Shown: positions 12,201-27,200 of the stretch, piece by piece | Position numbering within the stretch: the first letter of the stretch is position 1 | Layout of the letters: every line of letters begins with the position of its first letter | Source: Struthio camelus | Taxonomy: Eukaryota > Chordata > Aves > Struthioniformes > Struthionidae | DNA length: 64,000 bases | NCBI RefSeq assembly: GCF_040807025.1 | Contig: NC_090953.1 | Coordinates: 2,169,501 to 2,233,500, forward strand | Direction: 5' to 3' | The notes under the pieces: model-generated | Database searches by the model: none | What the model saw: the letters and a program-made list of their open reading frames with translations, nothing else | What the model was told of the DNA's origin: nothing | Program-made: the position numbers and the translations under genes

Positions 12201-15200
12201 CAGCGATGCTCCTACCGGAAACGAGGCTGGATTTTTCCCTTTTGCTTTTCAGAGGATAGCCGCTGTGGACCTCGGACCAGGCCTGATGTATTTTGGATGC
12301 AGTATCCACGGACAGCTGGATCTGAATGAAGATGGACTCATAGACTTAGCAGTTGGCTCTCTTGGGAATGCCGTGCTGTTATGGTTAGCTATTTCTCATT
12401 TGGCACTGTCCCCTACTCCAAGTTCATTGCCATATGTTGACATTTTTTAAGAGCAGTTTCACTCTTAAAATCGGACCAGTCTTTCCACAATAACAATCCC
12501 CTGTCCAGTGGGGCCATGGGATTTCAGATGCTGTCTTACAGTGCGATTGAGGACTAGAAGATGTCAGAGTTATTCTGCATCAAGTTTCATCAATAGTTCC
12601 CCAGGAATTTCGAACCAGCTAATTTATTTACTGTGACTTGCCCAGATTCTCTCTGTTCTTATTAAATAAGACAACTTAATATTTTCAAATACTGGTTTAT
12701 GTTTGGAAAGTCCCATGAAGCTGTTAGGATGGATTCTAACTGTGCCCCACAGCCTCCAGCAGAGATGTGCTACACAAACCTACCCTGGCGTCTGGCTTGA
12801 TAAGTGCTACGTACGCGCAAAGCACCAAGTCCTGCTCAGCGTCAAGTTCATTCACTGGCATAAGCAGGAGGCAAATGTGTGCATGGCATAGTGATCTTGT
12901 TCTGCAACTACTATGCAGCCAAGCTAAGGCTAGAGGAGCATGCCATGGTGGCCTTTGGTCATCCTCAGCACCTTTTGATGCCGAGGAAACGTGTTAAAAG
13001 GATGATTCTAGAGACACGAGAGCCTCCTGGAGGCTGTTGCCGCCACGTGGAGGCATCCTACGCAGGCGGGAAACAGGGGTGGCTGGGGCTCTGCCGAGTG
13101 AGGCAGCAAGCTCCTCTGGCCCCAAGGCTTGCAAAGGCCTGACCCTGCTCCGCTGGCCACAGCGAGCTGTGGTCAGCCTCACAACATGTCTCTTTATCCC
13201 TTCTTTGCCCCACAGGTCCCGCAGCGTAGTCCAAGTCAATGCCAGCATCCGCTTCGAGCCATCCAAAATCAACATCTTCACCAAGGACTGCAAGCGGAAC
13301 GGAAAGGACGCCACCTGCATGTCAGCCTTCATCTGCTTCACAGCTGTCTTCCTCTCTGCCCACTTCCAGACGGCCAGTGTGGGTAAGTGGCACTGCTGCT
13401 CACATGAGGAAAACCTATTTCATTTATGCTTTAGCTCTCCAGCCACGAGAAGGAGTAGTGCAAGCCCTGCTTTTGCTGAGGAAAATGAGCTAAGGGCTTG
13501 GTATATTTGGAGGATTGTTCTTGTGCTATCTGGCACATCCTTTTTCTACCCAAGGCCCACTATTTTTGCCCGTTACCCCGGGGCTCGTAAGTCATGTACC
13601 AAGGGATTCCACCTCTGTTATTAAGCAATGCTAAGGAGCATCCCAAGGGTATAACCTTATTAGTGTTTAATTTCCTCTCTCACCTGTCCTCTGGAACCAA
13701 GCCCTCTCACAGATCTGAGGGACTTGCAAGATGATGTTTCATGTCTGTATGAGCATAAAAGTTTCTCTAATAATCACACAGCTTTACCAGTCTGAGCAGT
13801 AAGCAGGAGATAGAAGATGTGCAAGCGCATCTCTCTCTAAGACGCCACACTGGTCACAAGTACACGTGCCAAAGCTGTCGCCTGCCACCTTGCAGGTCAG
13901 CGGGACCAGCAGCAGGGCCCCATAGCTGGATCCTTTACACTCAGCGTAACGCTGGGGCACGTTGAACGCTCTTCTGAGACACCCTCCTTCAGAAGGGGTG
14001 TCACAAAAGTATGTCTCACTTCTTCTACAGTCTCTGCATGGAAATGACTCCAGCTCCCACAGAAACACAGAGCTCGTGAGCTTTGTCTCAGAAAGACATC
14101 TGTGGACCATATGCATACAAGTTTCACTAATATCTCAGAGAATCTCTATGAATTTATTGGCTAGCTCTGGTTTTAAAACATTGCATATTGCTATGACCCT
14201 GAGTCTACCCAGAGGATGCCCGTGACTCAGCTGGAGCAAGAGGAAATGAAAGCTGCATGCCCTCCTGAAACCCACACCAATAGGCAACAGCAAATGCTGT
14301 TAAAGGGCCTTCCATGACAGATGAAATTGGGTCCCAACCAAAGCCAAAGGAAAACTTCCTGTTCCCTAGAGCAAGGATTTTTAACTTGTGCTATCGAGTA
14401 CAGCTCCTGTAATTACAGAGTTTGCAGGGCAAGAAGCTGAGTGATTCCCTGCAGCCAGCCCATGGAGGGTGCCTGCTGGGGACTGATGCTGACTTCTCAC
14501 TTTCTTGTGTGTTTTGCATTGCGTTGGTGTAGTGGGTGCAAATTCCCTCCTGCCTGGCACTAGGTTTGTGCATCTTCTGTTTGTCTTCAACAGTGCTGCA
14601 GGAAACGATTTCCCAGTAAAGCATTTAAGAGACGACAATGCACCAGGGCAGCAACACCTTCGCAACTGGTGCAGGCCATCAAGTGAATATACATGAAGCA
14701 AATATTTATGTATCCTGTACAGCTTTTACTCAGTGTCTTGAAACAGCCCATTTTTAAAGTCCCTCACTCAGCCTTGAATGTGGAAGCTTGAAACAAAAAG
14801 AAATCCGTTTTAAAAAATCCCAGCTTTTTCCTTAACTTTTTTTTTTCTTTTTTTTTTACACTCTGCTTTGAACATGCCCACTGTGTATGGGGCCAGCTAT
14901 GCAGATGGACATGAGCAATACGGCGTAGGCTTTCAAACCATCCTTATTTGTTTTAAGGGGCTTTGGACTTAGCAGTCGTCTTAGAATGGCAAAACAACAA
15001 CTACAGACTGTTTTTTTTCCTTAGTGTGCTCCATCTTGTGCCACTTCCAAAGGTAACAAATTAACTCACCTCCCTAGCAGGGGAATAGGAATTCAAGTGG
15101 GAAAAAGCACATTGTTGGCCTGATCTTGTTATAGAATAAGTGTCACTGCGCGGAGAAACCTCTGACCTGAGCTGCTCTCCTTCCAGCAATGAGGTACAAC

Positions 15201-18200
15201 GCCACCATCGATGAGCGGAGGTACACGCCGCGGGCTCATCTGGATGAGAACGCAGACCGGCACACTCACAAGATGCTCACGTTGCTCGCTGGACAAGAAC
15301 ACTGTGACAAGCTGAACTTCCATGTATTGGTAAGTATAAATGAGGACAGGGCTGGCACCTTCTCTTCTGCCCTTCCTCTTGTAGCCGGAGGGAGAAGCCC
15401 ACCGTCTGCACTGGGTCTTGAATCTGCCCAAGTGAGGCCACTCTTTGCAAGGAGAAACTACAAAACAGGGACATACCAGGACACAGACATGGGGGCCAAG
15501 GAGAAGTGCCTCAAAGGCCTCACATGGCTAGAAATGAGGCTGAGCTCAGTCTCCAAGCCCAGATTTATTATCACCGGGTTTGATGTGGTTAGGGACAGAT
15601 CCTGTCCAAGGAAGTTGCTGGAGTGCTGCAGCTGGTCAGTCTCGGCGATGTGACTTCATCACAATCCTAGCTTGCATTTTACTTTTTTCTTTAAGCCTTA
15701 GCCGTGCCAGCAGTGCCCGCGGGGACTGTGTGCACTCATGACTCCTGGATCAGGCTGTCCATCCCACTCCAAATCCTGTGAAAACTCATATTGATCTAAA
15801 ACCAAATGCTTTTGTGTCAATCCCCAGGTGCTCTCGTTCTCTGCACTCCTCCTACCATCACAGTCCCTTTCCCCCAGCGTCGGTAGCCAGTGAATCCCTC
15901 TGCCTCGCTAGCAAGGAACAGTTGATGCACAGACCTGGCCAAAATCAAGCATTCCCAATGAATGATGAGAATTCTTCGGAGGCCAGAGAGGGCTGCGCTG
16001 CCAGACTCGCTCAGCCTCAATCTCCAGCCTGAACTGCCCTGAACTTCTGGGAAATTTGATTTTTGAAGTTTGAGTTTGTGATTTAGCCCAAGAAGCATCT
16101 TGCTTCAAAGCAGCTAGATGCGCTTCATACAACCAGGTTGATGAATGAAAAGAGCTTACACAGCTACGGGAAAGGTGCACCTTTGTTACTGGCCCAAAAA
16201 GTCTCACGTAAGGACTGTCAGGACAGCTCTGTCTACCCTAGCAACATGGCCTGGAGTCGCATACTCCTGGGAGTATCCGCCTTTTCATAGCCAGAGTCTC
16301 CAGGACGAAGCATTTCTTGTGCCGTCAGAGACGCACACGCACACAGCTGGGCGTTGTACAGCACCACTGAGTCTGTGTTGCCTCTGTCGCTATGTAAGGA
16401 TTAGCTGGAGAGATAAGATGATTACGTACCAAGTATTCCAAACCACAAAGCTTTTATTTCATAACGCAGTCAGGCACGCCTGTGATTCTACCTTACTTTG
16501 CTCTCTGACCCAGCTGCCCTTCAAGAGTTGGAGTCCTACCTTTTTTAACGACCTCTTTTTGTCTGCTGTAGGACACAGCTGACTATGTGAAGCCGGTGAC
16601 ATTTTCAATAGACTATGACCTGGTGAGCCCTGAAGATGGTCCCATGCTGGATGATGGCTGGCCAACTTCACTCAAGGTCTCGGTACGTAGCAATACTTGG
16701 AGGACAGCAGCGGGCATAGGATGGTGCAAAATGGGTCACAGCAATAGTTTGTACTGACCTAGCCAGAGAAGAGGTGCCTGGGGATCTCACAGCCAAGGTA
16801 GGCTTGCCAAGAGGCACTGGGAACTGCGTAACTCCATCCCTCCCTTGGGAATTTCAGCTGAACGCACAGCCTCTTCCCATCACACTAAACAAGCGTGCTT
16901 GCTGACCGCTGCGTACATAATGCTCCTCTGGAACAGGAGGTGACCCCTGGCCTTCCCTGAGAGCTGACTTTAAGCAGAAGTTAAAAATGAGAGCTTAGTG
17001 AATGAAGGGTGCATGCATTTCAAGCATGATTAATGTTGCCAGTAGCTGTGGAAGCTGGATAGTTTCAGTGACTGTAGAGGATATTGGTGTCTGTAGTTGA
17101 AATTAAAAAGGCAATTTGATGGTAAACTTGATCAGCACGTTTCTTTCTGAATGTAACATTTGCATCTTTGTCTTGGGGCCGTAATTCCCACACTCTCCCA
17201 TGATAGTAATGTATTATGTGTGTGCTGTTTATTGTATAAGTCACATGGACTTAAGTTTGGAAGCTGTGGGACTTCTTGGTATCCTCTGCAGTCTGAGGAT
17301 CACTTCATACGCCAGTTCTTTTTGGAATGTAACCTGGATCGCAAAGCGTCGCTGAGCTATTCTTGTCGTTCCCCTCAGGTGCCTTTCTGGAACGGATGCA
17401 ATGAGGATGAGCACTGTGTCCCTGACCTGGTCCTTGAAGCTAGAAGTGACGTTCCAAGTGCCATGTGAGTCGGTCACCTGGGGCAGAGCGTCCTCCTAAC
17501 CAGTGCAACAAACTGGATGTCTCTGAAACCCAACCACACTGGGGCCACGGAGGGTTTGTTCCTATATTCTGGTGTCTCTTCTCACCTTTGCTTTTGCACT
17601 GGCGTTAATTGCATCTCCTCCATGCCCAGCAAGTACGCGTATGTGAGCTGGTGATGAAATCCATCATAAGAAAGAGCAAAGCTTGGGCAAGTGAATCAAA
17701 AAAATCTCCTTTATCTTCTGTGAAGAACTTGCATTTGTTTCTTAAAGGCTTACTGGAATATCATGAGCTTTTGTTCCCCCTAGCTGGGATGCTTTACTCT
17801 CTGCAGAGGTGTCTTCAGTTTTGTCCTTGTTAGTTTGGGCTTCCAGCACACGTTTTGCCCTGTCCCTGAGGGTCGCCATATGCCAAGCACGGACAAGTCG
17901 AATGTCTCTGCTCCTCAGCATTAGCGCAGAGAGGCTGGGTCACACACCAGATCTTTCTGGACTCCAAAGAAAAGTGGCAGGGTACAAAATGGCATCACAG
18001 CTCAATAGGGAGTTAGTCTTACATATTCAGAGCCTTCTGCGTGTCAGGTTTTTTGGTTGGTTTGTGTGGGGTGGGTTTTTGTGTGGGGTGGAGTGTGGGT
18101 TTTTGGGGGTGGTTTTGGGGTTTTTGTTTTTTGCTTTACTCTCTCTGATCCAAGCAAAGATCCAAACAACTTGCCATCCCCTCTGCTGAGTCCCCTGCCT

Positions 18201-21200
18201 GCTCCATACTTGGCACAGATGGGTGGTTTCTCAGGGAATCCACAAAACAAATAATATTGGATGCCATGGTGATGAGTCCCAGGGAGACAAATCAGCAAAT
18301 AACAGGGGCAATAAATACAACACTGGCATTACCCACTTGGCAATTATAGCCTTGACTCATGCAGCAGAAGTAATTGTACGCTACGTCTGATTGCTTAAAG
18401 TGCTTTCCAGTAAAGGTTATCTAGGAGGAACATCGGAGCCTGAAGCTCTGACTCCCGCTGACAGCAGCGGGCTCTGCATCCACGGCCAGCACTGCTACCT
18501 GAAGCTTGCTTGTTTTCCATAACACTACACTTACTGCTCCACGTCTTTTGTAAAGCTCTTGATCCTGAGGCGTGGCCTGAACTGTGTGGTTCATCCTTTT
18601 GTGCTGGGGCCCCACATGCATTTGGGGCCTGGGGCTTTGACAGGAGCTGTAGGTAGTGGGTTATTCACATATCTTAGTGGCTAGAGTCCTGTGAATAAAT
18701 GGTGGGCAGCTGCTGTGGTCTACTGGTGTGCCAGGCCTCTAATCCAGTTCCTCCCAAAGCTCGTGAAGCTTTCCTGATGACATTAGTGGGTATTGGATCA
18801 CACCCTACAAGAGAAACCAATATAGAGGTTATTTTGCTGAGAAAATCACTTTTGAAGTTACTTGTCAGAATACACCTAGTTCTTTGAAATGGTGTCCTGG
18901 CTGCTTCACCATTAGAGGTAGAAGATAGCCCTGATGTGCACCCCTTCACGTTTTCCTTTCCTTTTCTTTTTCATATAGAAAATCAAGGCACAAACATCCA
19001 TCAAGTCTGCAAAACCATACTTTGTCTGCTGCTATAGCAGAGTCTGCACTGGCCCCAAGTGTAGCTTTTGGTAAACTGAACTGGACAGAGATTGCGGCCA
19101 GACTGAAACTAAATGTTATCTTTACTCTACTAATGGTATCGAATCTACTTTTTCTTAAATATCAACTGTATTAAGAGATAACTGGTTAGAAGGCAGCTGG
19201 GCAGCATTACCCAAAAGTCACAGGCAAAATAACGTTCTTCTGCAGCCTGAGTGAAGAACACGTGATTCTTCTGTCCATAGTAGCATGGCCTATGACAGAC
19301 ACATGGGCAGAGAGCTAATTGCACTATCATTCACAGCAACAAATGTATATTTCTTTTTCTCCTTATCTTGGTGATAAGATGAGCTGTTGAATTTACGGCA
19401 ACCGTACTACAAGCTGTAGGGGATTTATGAAATGAGGAGGCTCTGCCGAGGTCCCAGAGAGCGTATGAACAGGGCTGTAGAGCGTTATTTGCTAGCAGCC
19501 AGCTTGGCTACAGCAAGATTAAAAATCCCGCCAAGCCTTAGGGTCACAGCTTGTATGAAGTCTCCCTTAGGCGCAGACAGGTCTGTGGGAAGTTCTACAA
19601 GCAGCACTTACCTGTACCTCTCTCCTCCTGCTCTAGGGAGTTTTGCAGAAGAGCTCTGAGAAAGTCGCCATCAGACTGCTCAGCCTACACGCTGTCCTTC
19701 GACACATCCATCTTCATCATCGAGAGCACCAGGAGGAGGGTGGCCGTTGAGGCGACGCTGGAGAACAGGGGTGAAAATGCCTACAGCACAGTCCTAAACA
19801 TCTCTTTCTCGAGAAACCTCCAGTTTGCTAGCTTGATTCAGAAGGTAAAGATGAGTTTCAAGAGACTGCGATTACAGGAGGAGAAAAGTTGCAGTGAGGT
19901 GGGGGCTACGGTGGGTCATCAAGGCTGGCGAGGGATTGCCTAGGGAAGGGGCTCAGCTGGCCCTGAAGGGGCTCGAGGTGGCGTCAGGCAGCCTCGTGAG
20001 GGCAAATTGCCGCATCCGCGGTGCAAGCGGGCACCTTGGAGAGAAGAGCGCAACCGAGCTTGCAAAGTGAGGGCAGTTTTGCCTGGGTGAAGAAGCAAAG
20101 CATGTACTGCTCCCACAAAGACTGTGAAAAATATGGGCGATAAATCCTCATGCTGCAGGGAGGAAGAGCTAGTCACTCACTGCTGGGGAGCAGGAAGGAA
20201 CTTTCATATTATTTAGCACGAGTTTGCTGAGGGAGATCCAGTGCTTTCCACAGAAGCTTCTAATCCTGGCCAGATGAGAGAGATGGCCAGATGAGAGTCC
20301 TAAACCAGAGCCCAGTAATTTCCTTATACCTCATAAATTAGGTGTATTTGTGGGGTTAGTTTCTAAGCATTTATGAGGTCTTTAGCGTGCAGAGACAAAA
20401 ATATTTTAATTTTAAAAGCCTGAAATAAGATCAAATGCAGATTAAATTATTTCCCGTTTTATTTTTCTTAGTTTCATCGGCATTTGAGAGTATCTCTCAC
20501 TCGTATTTTTAAGCTACAGGAGTAAGAAAATATCGTTGCACATAGCCAAGTTTCTGTCAGGGATGAATTCTTGCAGCCGAGTTATAACTCTTGAAAATAT
20601 GGGCTGATAATGGGAACATGACCGTAGCTTAGCACCGAGCCAGTCCCTGCCGCTTCTCCACGGTGCCCCCCTCGCTGGCCGACGGGTGAGCTCTACCCAG
20701 CGTCCCGGGCGCCCTCCCTCCGTGCCCTGGCCACCCCGACCCCTTCCAGCCTCCCCTGCCGCAGGGCATCGCAGGGATACCCTCATGGGCCCAGCGTTTC
20801 CTGGGGCTGGCTTCCCTACCCCCTGGGCTTCCAGAGATGCGTCCAGCCTAGATGTGGCCAGAAATTTTCCAGTGAATCAGTTTTACACACAGGGCAGCCC
20901 CATTTCAGGTCTCTCTTCTGGCTTCCCCTGACCCTGTGGGAGCAGCTATTTATCAGTCCTGTGCTTTCCTTTCCTGCAAACACGGGTGTCCTCCAGGTGA
21001 AGACGCTCTTTGCTTGCACCATTATTTCCCTTTTACTCCAGCTCGCTCCATAGCACGTTGCTCACTGCTGGCGGCAGATACCGCGCTCACCAGAAGAGCT
21101 GCTATTTCCCAAACCTTGATAAATATTTCGCTCCTGCCATTGCTCGTTTCAGTGCAACTCTTCCCCCTTGTTAGAGAGGTTTTGCCTCCTCAAGAGGCTG

Positions 21201-24200
21201 CCCTGTGCCTTTATGGCTGGCTCCCAAACAGCTCAGCACCCCTAGTCTCCTGCCTCCCCGATGCCCCCAAGCAATTAGAGCTGGGAGGTGGGTGGCTCCT
21301 GCTTTGAGAAGCCACCACCAGCACCAGGGCTGAGCTCTGGTGCCCTGTTTTAGCTAGGAGGGGATGAGTTTCCAGGGCTGGTGGTATCATGTGCCCAGAG
21401 GTGCTCCTGGGCTGGAGAACTCCACATCCTGCTGTTGGTAAATATGCTGATCTTGCTGAGCCTCCCTTCATCCACTAATGACTTCATAACCGGCCCGCAG
21501 ATCGCATATCCTGCATTTGTTATTCTAAATGCTTTGCCAACTGAAAATTGTGGGACACGTTGCCCACAAAATAAGAAAAATGTAGGGGGCCACTGGGCAT
21601 TTGCTGATAGATTACTCCAAATTAACCAAGAAAAAATATTATGCTAGGTAACAGCACAACGCAGCAGCGTTTACAGAAAATATTTTTAGCTAGTTATAAG
21701 AACGTCACTCTGCTAATGTGTTCCTGGCTACTACTGCTTATAAATAAGCAAATTGCTACCAGAGGGGACGTGTTGGAGGCTGTACAGAGACCCGAATGTA
21801 AAGCAGTCGTGGCCCTAGAAAGCAAATGATCTCGAAGGATAAGGAGTGGGAGAGCTGCGTGCTGCTGCTGACCGCTGTCGAGGCAGAGCGTTCATCCCCG
21901 CTGCGGCCGGGGCCGCGTCATTCCAGTTGCTCTCCAGGATGTGTCTGGTGGCAGCAGCCAGCGGCACCCGTGGGTGCCAAGGCCCTTGTGGGGGGCACCC
22001 AAGGCCCTTGTGGGAGCTGCTCCAACACAGAGCCAAAAAGAGACCCCAAGTAGTTCCTAGTCTCCCTGCAGGCCCAAGCTTTGTGCTTTGCAGCAGGCTA
22101 AGAGCTTCCCCAGCTCAGCTGATGAGCTGGAACCCGTTCAAGCAGCAGGAACATAACTGTTGAGACTAGTAAATTAAATATTACTCCTTAGCTGATGACT
22201 GCACAGAATAATATTTCAAGTTATTTCTTGATACTTCCTCGTGACTCCTGATCATAGAAAAATGTTCTTCACTACAATTACTGTGCCAAGAATCATCAGT
22301 TTTATTGAGTCTTTTTCATTCATTGTTGCAGTTAAATTTCTAAACAGGATTTAAATTGGAACGCTTGAAGTTGCTTGTTAGAAATGCCCCTCGGTGCGAA
22401 TGGCCCTAGAAGTTAAGCTGCATGGGGAAGATTTTGTAGCTTGCAGCAAACATGGTTTTTACCCTCCCACCCCCAAGCTGAAACCTTTTCCAGGCCATAT
22501 GCCAAGCCCCGAAAGGTGTGTTTGCTGGTGTCCATAGAAAGCCTGGCTGCGGGACTGGTACCAATGCAAAGCAGGGGGTGTTGTTCCCGGTCTCATGGAC
22601 ATGTTGCATCCCGTTTTAGGATGACACAGACATCAACATTGAATGCATGCCTGAAGATAAGCATCCCAACAAGAAAGTGTGCAACGTGAGCTACCCGTTT
22701 TTCCGAGCTAAGGCCAAGGTAAAGCTGTTCCCTTCCACTTTTCCAATGGTGGCATGTGCATGGGGAAAGGGCGTTCTGCCACGCCTGGGGAAGGGAGCCC
22801 CGTGCCGAGGCAAAGCAGGGTCCGTGCTCTCCTTGTGCTCTGCTCCCTGCACCCATCACCCCCTCGGGCCCGGACTGCAGAAGGGCAGACAGGGGGCTTG
22901 AACAGGATTTGTAAACATACTTGACTTCTTCCCTTTTTCTCAGTGTTGCTGGTGTTTGAAAGACATATTGGGGGGCCTTGGATGGCCAAGATGTTGCCTA
23001 AAAGCTGCCTTGAATTCTAGGAGATCTTCAGGCCACAAAATCAAAACCAGCTCCTCTGAGTCAAAGAATTTAACTGTAATCCTTTGGAGCAGTTTAATGT
23101 TGGCTTTGAGCCACCTCTGGTCATTTATCACTAGACTTCCCTTCCCTGCAACATGAGTCACCTTTTGCTGGTAGGTAGAGCACGCTCCTATTTTTCTTGC
23201 TCTGAACACCCGGGGTCTATCCAGACCCTCCTATAAGTCTGCCCAAGGCCCCCAGGGTGGTAGCATCTTCCAGACCACAGTCTGTCTTAAAGCATTTCAC
23301 AGCACTTGGCATAAAGCCAGGTTCAGTTAGTATCACTTTTTTAAATGCTATAAAACCGTTTTAGTTCCATACCAATGAATACTTTTGCAAACATTACATG
23401 CAGCATTAATGTATGTGATGGAAAGCAAACTAATGTCACATGCACCCAGACCCGGACCTTGTAGCTAAGACCGCTCTTAGGCATAATAGGTTTGCCACAT
23501 GAAAGGCTCCGCAAATCTGAGCCTCCCTTTTACAGGCAACACAGGATAATCCTTACGCAGAAGAGCTTGCCCCAAAGCGTGAGAGATTTGCAGATTATCA
23601 GCTCCTCGAGCTGGTGCTGGAGCTAGCAGCCAGCACCGCCGGGCTCCCTGCAGCGCTGCCCGCTTCACCATGCACACGGCGCTCAAGTGCAAAACTGCAG
23701 AGTCTGTCGCAGGGTTGCAGCAGACTCTGGCTCCCCTGTCTGGCCTGTTACCGAAAAGTTTGCTTTTGTGGGCGCGTGCCTCAGGTGGAGGGTTTCGCAA
23801 GACCTGAGTTTGACCCTAGAGCCAGGTTTGGCAATCTGTAGAGTGATGGCAGATGCAACTTTGTGATCTTCAAGATCCAGATTTCCACCTTTACTTTGTA
23901 CAGTGCTTGACTTGACTTGGTCAATGCAAACACCTGACCACATCCCTTACTAAATACTGTCTGCCTGTCCTACATGCTCGCAGGAAAGTGGGGTGATATA
24001 AGTGGAATATAAACAAGCAGGTCATGATAAAATCTTTCCTAGACACAAACCAATATATTAGTCTGAAGCCTTTGCTTGTCAGAAGCTTGAAAATGACAGA
24101 TGTGCTTCAGGCACCTCTCTAGAGTTTAAAGCTCCCAATAAAATAGTCTTGGATGCTTGTGGCCATAGACGAAAATGGAGCAGCCTGATTCCCCATGACC

Positions 24201-27200
24201 TACAGGGGCTGAGAATGCATCTGCGTGGCATCAGGTAGTCCAGGTCCTGCCAAAACAAAGACAAGCTGGAAATGGAAATTTGGCCGGAGAGCAGCAGGAG
24301 CTTTAATATTATAATCAGCTGTGCAGTCCCAGACAGTTTGAGGTCATTGCCACAGCTCTTGCAGATGTGACATTTATCACATTTTATTGTTGTTGGAATC
24401 TCTCTCTGGCATTCCTTCCCCTGCCAGCGGACCCTGTGCCGCGGATGGGAGTTAATGGCCTCTTGCCACGAAACTCCTGGAGATTTCGCCTTTTTAAAGG
24501 GGGGCTTCTTTGTTCTCCGGCCTAAGAACTAAAAATACAGCATACAGGCAGAGAAAAAATCCCGCAAACCTTGGGTGCGGCCTCTTCTCTCGCTGCAAAG
24601 ATAAGACTGCCTAAAGCCTGTGGCTTCTGCCGTCGCGTTTTGTAGAGCTGCCTGGCACGCAGAACGGCAGGGGCAGCAGAAGGGCTGGCCAGAGGATGTG
24701 CTCGCTGCTGTGGCTCCGCTCCACACCTGGATGGCGTGCTCTTTTTTTTTCTAATGTCTTCTCCACTCTGTTCTCAATCTCTGCAGGTAGCTTTTCGCCT
24801 GGATTTTGAATTCAGCAAGTCAATTTTTCTTCAAAGCATGGAGATCTATTTGACTGCCAACAGGTTAATGACTGCATTTTCTCTCTGCTCCCTTTTCACG
24901 GGTCTGCTTGCTATATTTGCTGCCCGGATGTGGTGCTGTCTGCACCGATCCTGCCTCCTGCCCCCGCCCCCCCCCCCTCCCTGCAGCTCAGTAGCTGCTG
25001 GGTTTCACCGCTTGCCCCCGCTCTGCAATTGCAGCCTGAGCCATTTCCCTGGAGTGAGTTTGGAGAGGACAGACTTGCTGCTGCTCTGTTCGTTGTTGAC
25101 AGGAGCCGGGGTTTCCATCTTCAATAGCTGCTAGCACGCCTAAGTGGTGCTGGCGGCTTTGCTCCAGCGCTACCCCTCAGGGAATAACTGCATGGAAACT
25201 AGATTACCATGGGTTATTACAGAGCATGCAGCAATGAATTTGGAAGTCAGGATATTTTTGTTTATGTATATATTCATATTCTTTCTGTATGTATAGCAGG
25301 GTTGTGCTGTAGCTGCCACGTTCTGCAGCTGAGCAGAAAGGGTCTCTAACCGCAGCTTTTTATTTAGCCCCTCTCACAACCGCAAACGTTCCCAGGAAAA
25401 AATGTCTCATAACACCTTTGCAAAATTCTCCTCACTCACTTTCCAAGCACAGGTAAATTGTTCTGACAGCCAAGTGAAATCTTATTAGGGTTTTCTTCAT
25501 TTTCATCAATCACTGTACCGGAGGGCAGCCAAGAATTTCCTGTGCTGGGGCTGGTGCACGTGCAGGACTGTTTTGAGACCGCTCTATGCTCCAGCGAGGG
25601 TACCAGAAACCTTTCTCCAAATGATCTACGTTTAGAGCCTTGGGCTAATAAAAGTTACTGAGCAAAATTGCTCCTTTTTATACTTTTGCTGAAACTCATT
25701 TGTTCAAGCTTCCCCCATGTGTTCCCTATGGCTCCTATGCACCAGAAAGCACAGGGATGCTGGCCCCACTGGGCTGCAAAGGAAGAAGAGGAGGCAGGTG
25801 ACGTTGTCCAATAGCCCCCCAAGGAGCAGCGCAGGACAGAAAACTTTAATGGGGTTTAAGGTAGAGCTTGATGCATTTATGACCAGATTTACATGGCTTG
25901 GCAGCCTGGGCCTCTGGAGCGAGCAGGCCTGAGGTCCCAACCCATGCGGTCACCCGTGTTCCTCTTTCACCCAGGCGCAGCTCATTTTAGCAGTCCTGCT
26001 GGGCTTGAGGGAAAGTGTTCACAAAAGGCTGACATAGCATCCAGCCCCTGCACATGTGCATGCACGTGCATGTGTATACACACACACACTTAGCATCTTT
26101 TCCACCACCCCATTGGGGGAACCCTCCTCAGATGACCCCGTATGCCCCATATCCCGTGGCCCAAAATGCGAGAGCCCGAGTCCAAGGTGAGCCAGCCACC
26201 CATTTCCCCCACCAGCATGGCAAAACGCTAAAGCGGCAGCGCGGTTGCACGCTGCAGCCCGTGCCTCTCCCTATGGGTGGGCTTCCCCTGTGCTCGGAGG
26301 CGCTAAGGGGAAAGGATTAAGCATTGCAGAGCCCGTGAATCGCGCTGTGCCAGCAGGAAATGCTCCCGTCCCGCCTAGGGAAGGTGCCGAGGCAGGCAGG
26401 AGTAATAGCCTGATGCTGTTGCACTCCAGAGGATTCCCCTACTTTCCTGTAAGAATAAAAGCCGTTCTATGCATGTATTTTTTGCAAGCTCTGACGGCTG
26501 ATAAATTGACCGTGGTGGGTGCTGTTGGGAGCTGAGGGCCAGGACCCTGCTGTGGTGCCACATGCCCAAATTATCCTGCCAGCCTGCCCCTGGGCAGCGA
26601 GCCATGGGACCTAACCGCCCCGTGCTCTGCTTGTGTTTCAGCGACAGCGAGGAGAACGAGAGCACCAAGGAGGACAATTCCGCCCTCCTGAATTATCACC
26701 TGAAGTACGAAGCCGACCTGCTCTTCACCAGGTGCGATCCCAGGCCCCAGTGGGGAGCCCAGAGGGTCTCGAGGGCGATTCTGGCAGGTTCCCCAGGCCC
26801 CTGCCTGCAGGGTTGCATTTTTGCCCTGAAGCCAAGCAGCTAGATTTGCTGCAGCCTGTTGCGGCAGCAAGCGCAGGTCCTTCCTCGCGCAGGGATGGCT
26901 GCTTTGCTGCTTCTTGCCTGCTGCACATGACACTCAGCAGACACTTAGAAAAATCAACAGTAAAAAGCAATGAGGTGCTGTGCATTTAATAACGTTTAAA
27001 TGCACAAATGTATGCAAGTGTCAATAAATCTGTGCAAGTGCTATTTTATTTTTAAGGGGAAAAAAATACTTATTGTAGATGATAATGTTCATAACATGTG
27101 TTACTAGCCAGTGCTGCGACTGGAAAGCGCTGTGTCTGGGCTGGTAGCCATACTGTTTAAAATCACCTCACCAGAAGTGTAGCTGAAGGTCATGCATGGA

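Noticed and set aside
21968-22017. Repeated CAAGGCCCTTGTGGG as a possible regulatory palindrome
   Set aside because: Only two copies of a short palindromic word in an intron; no further support.
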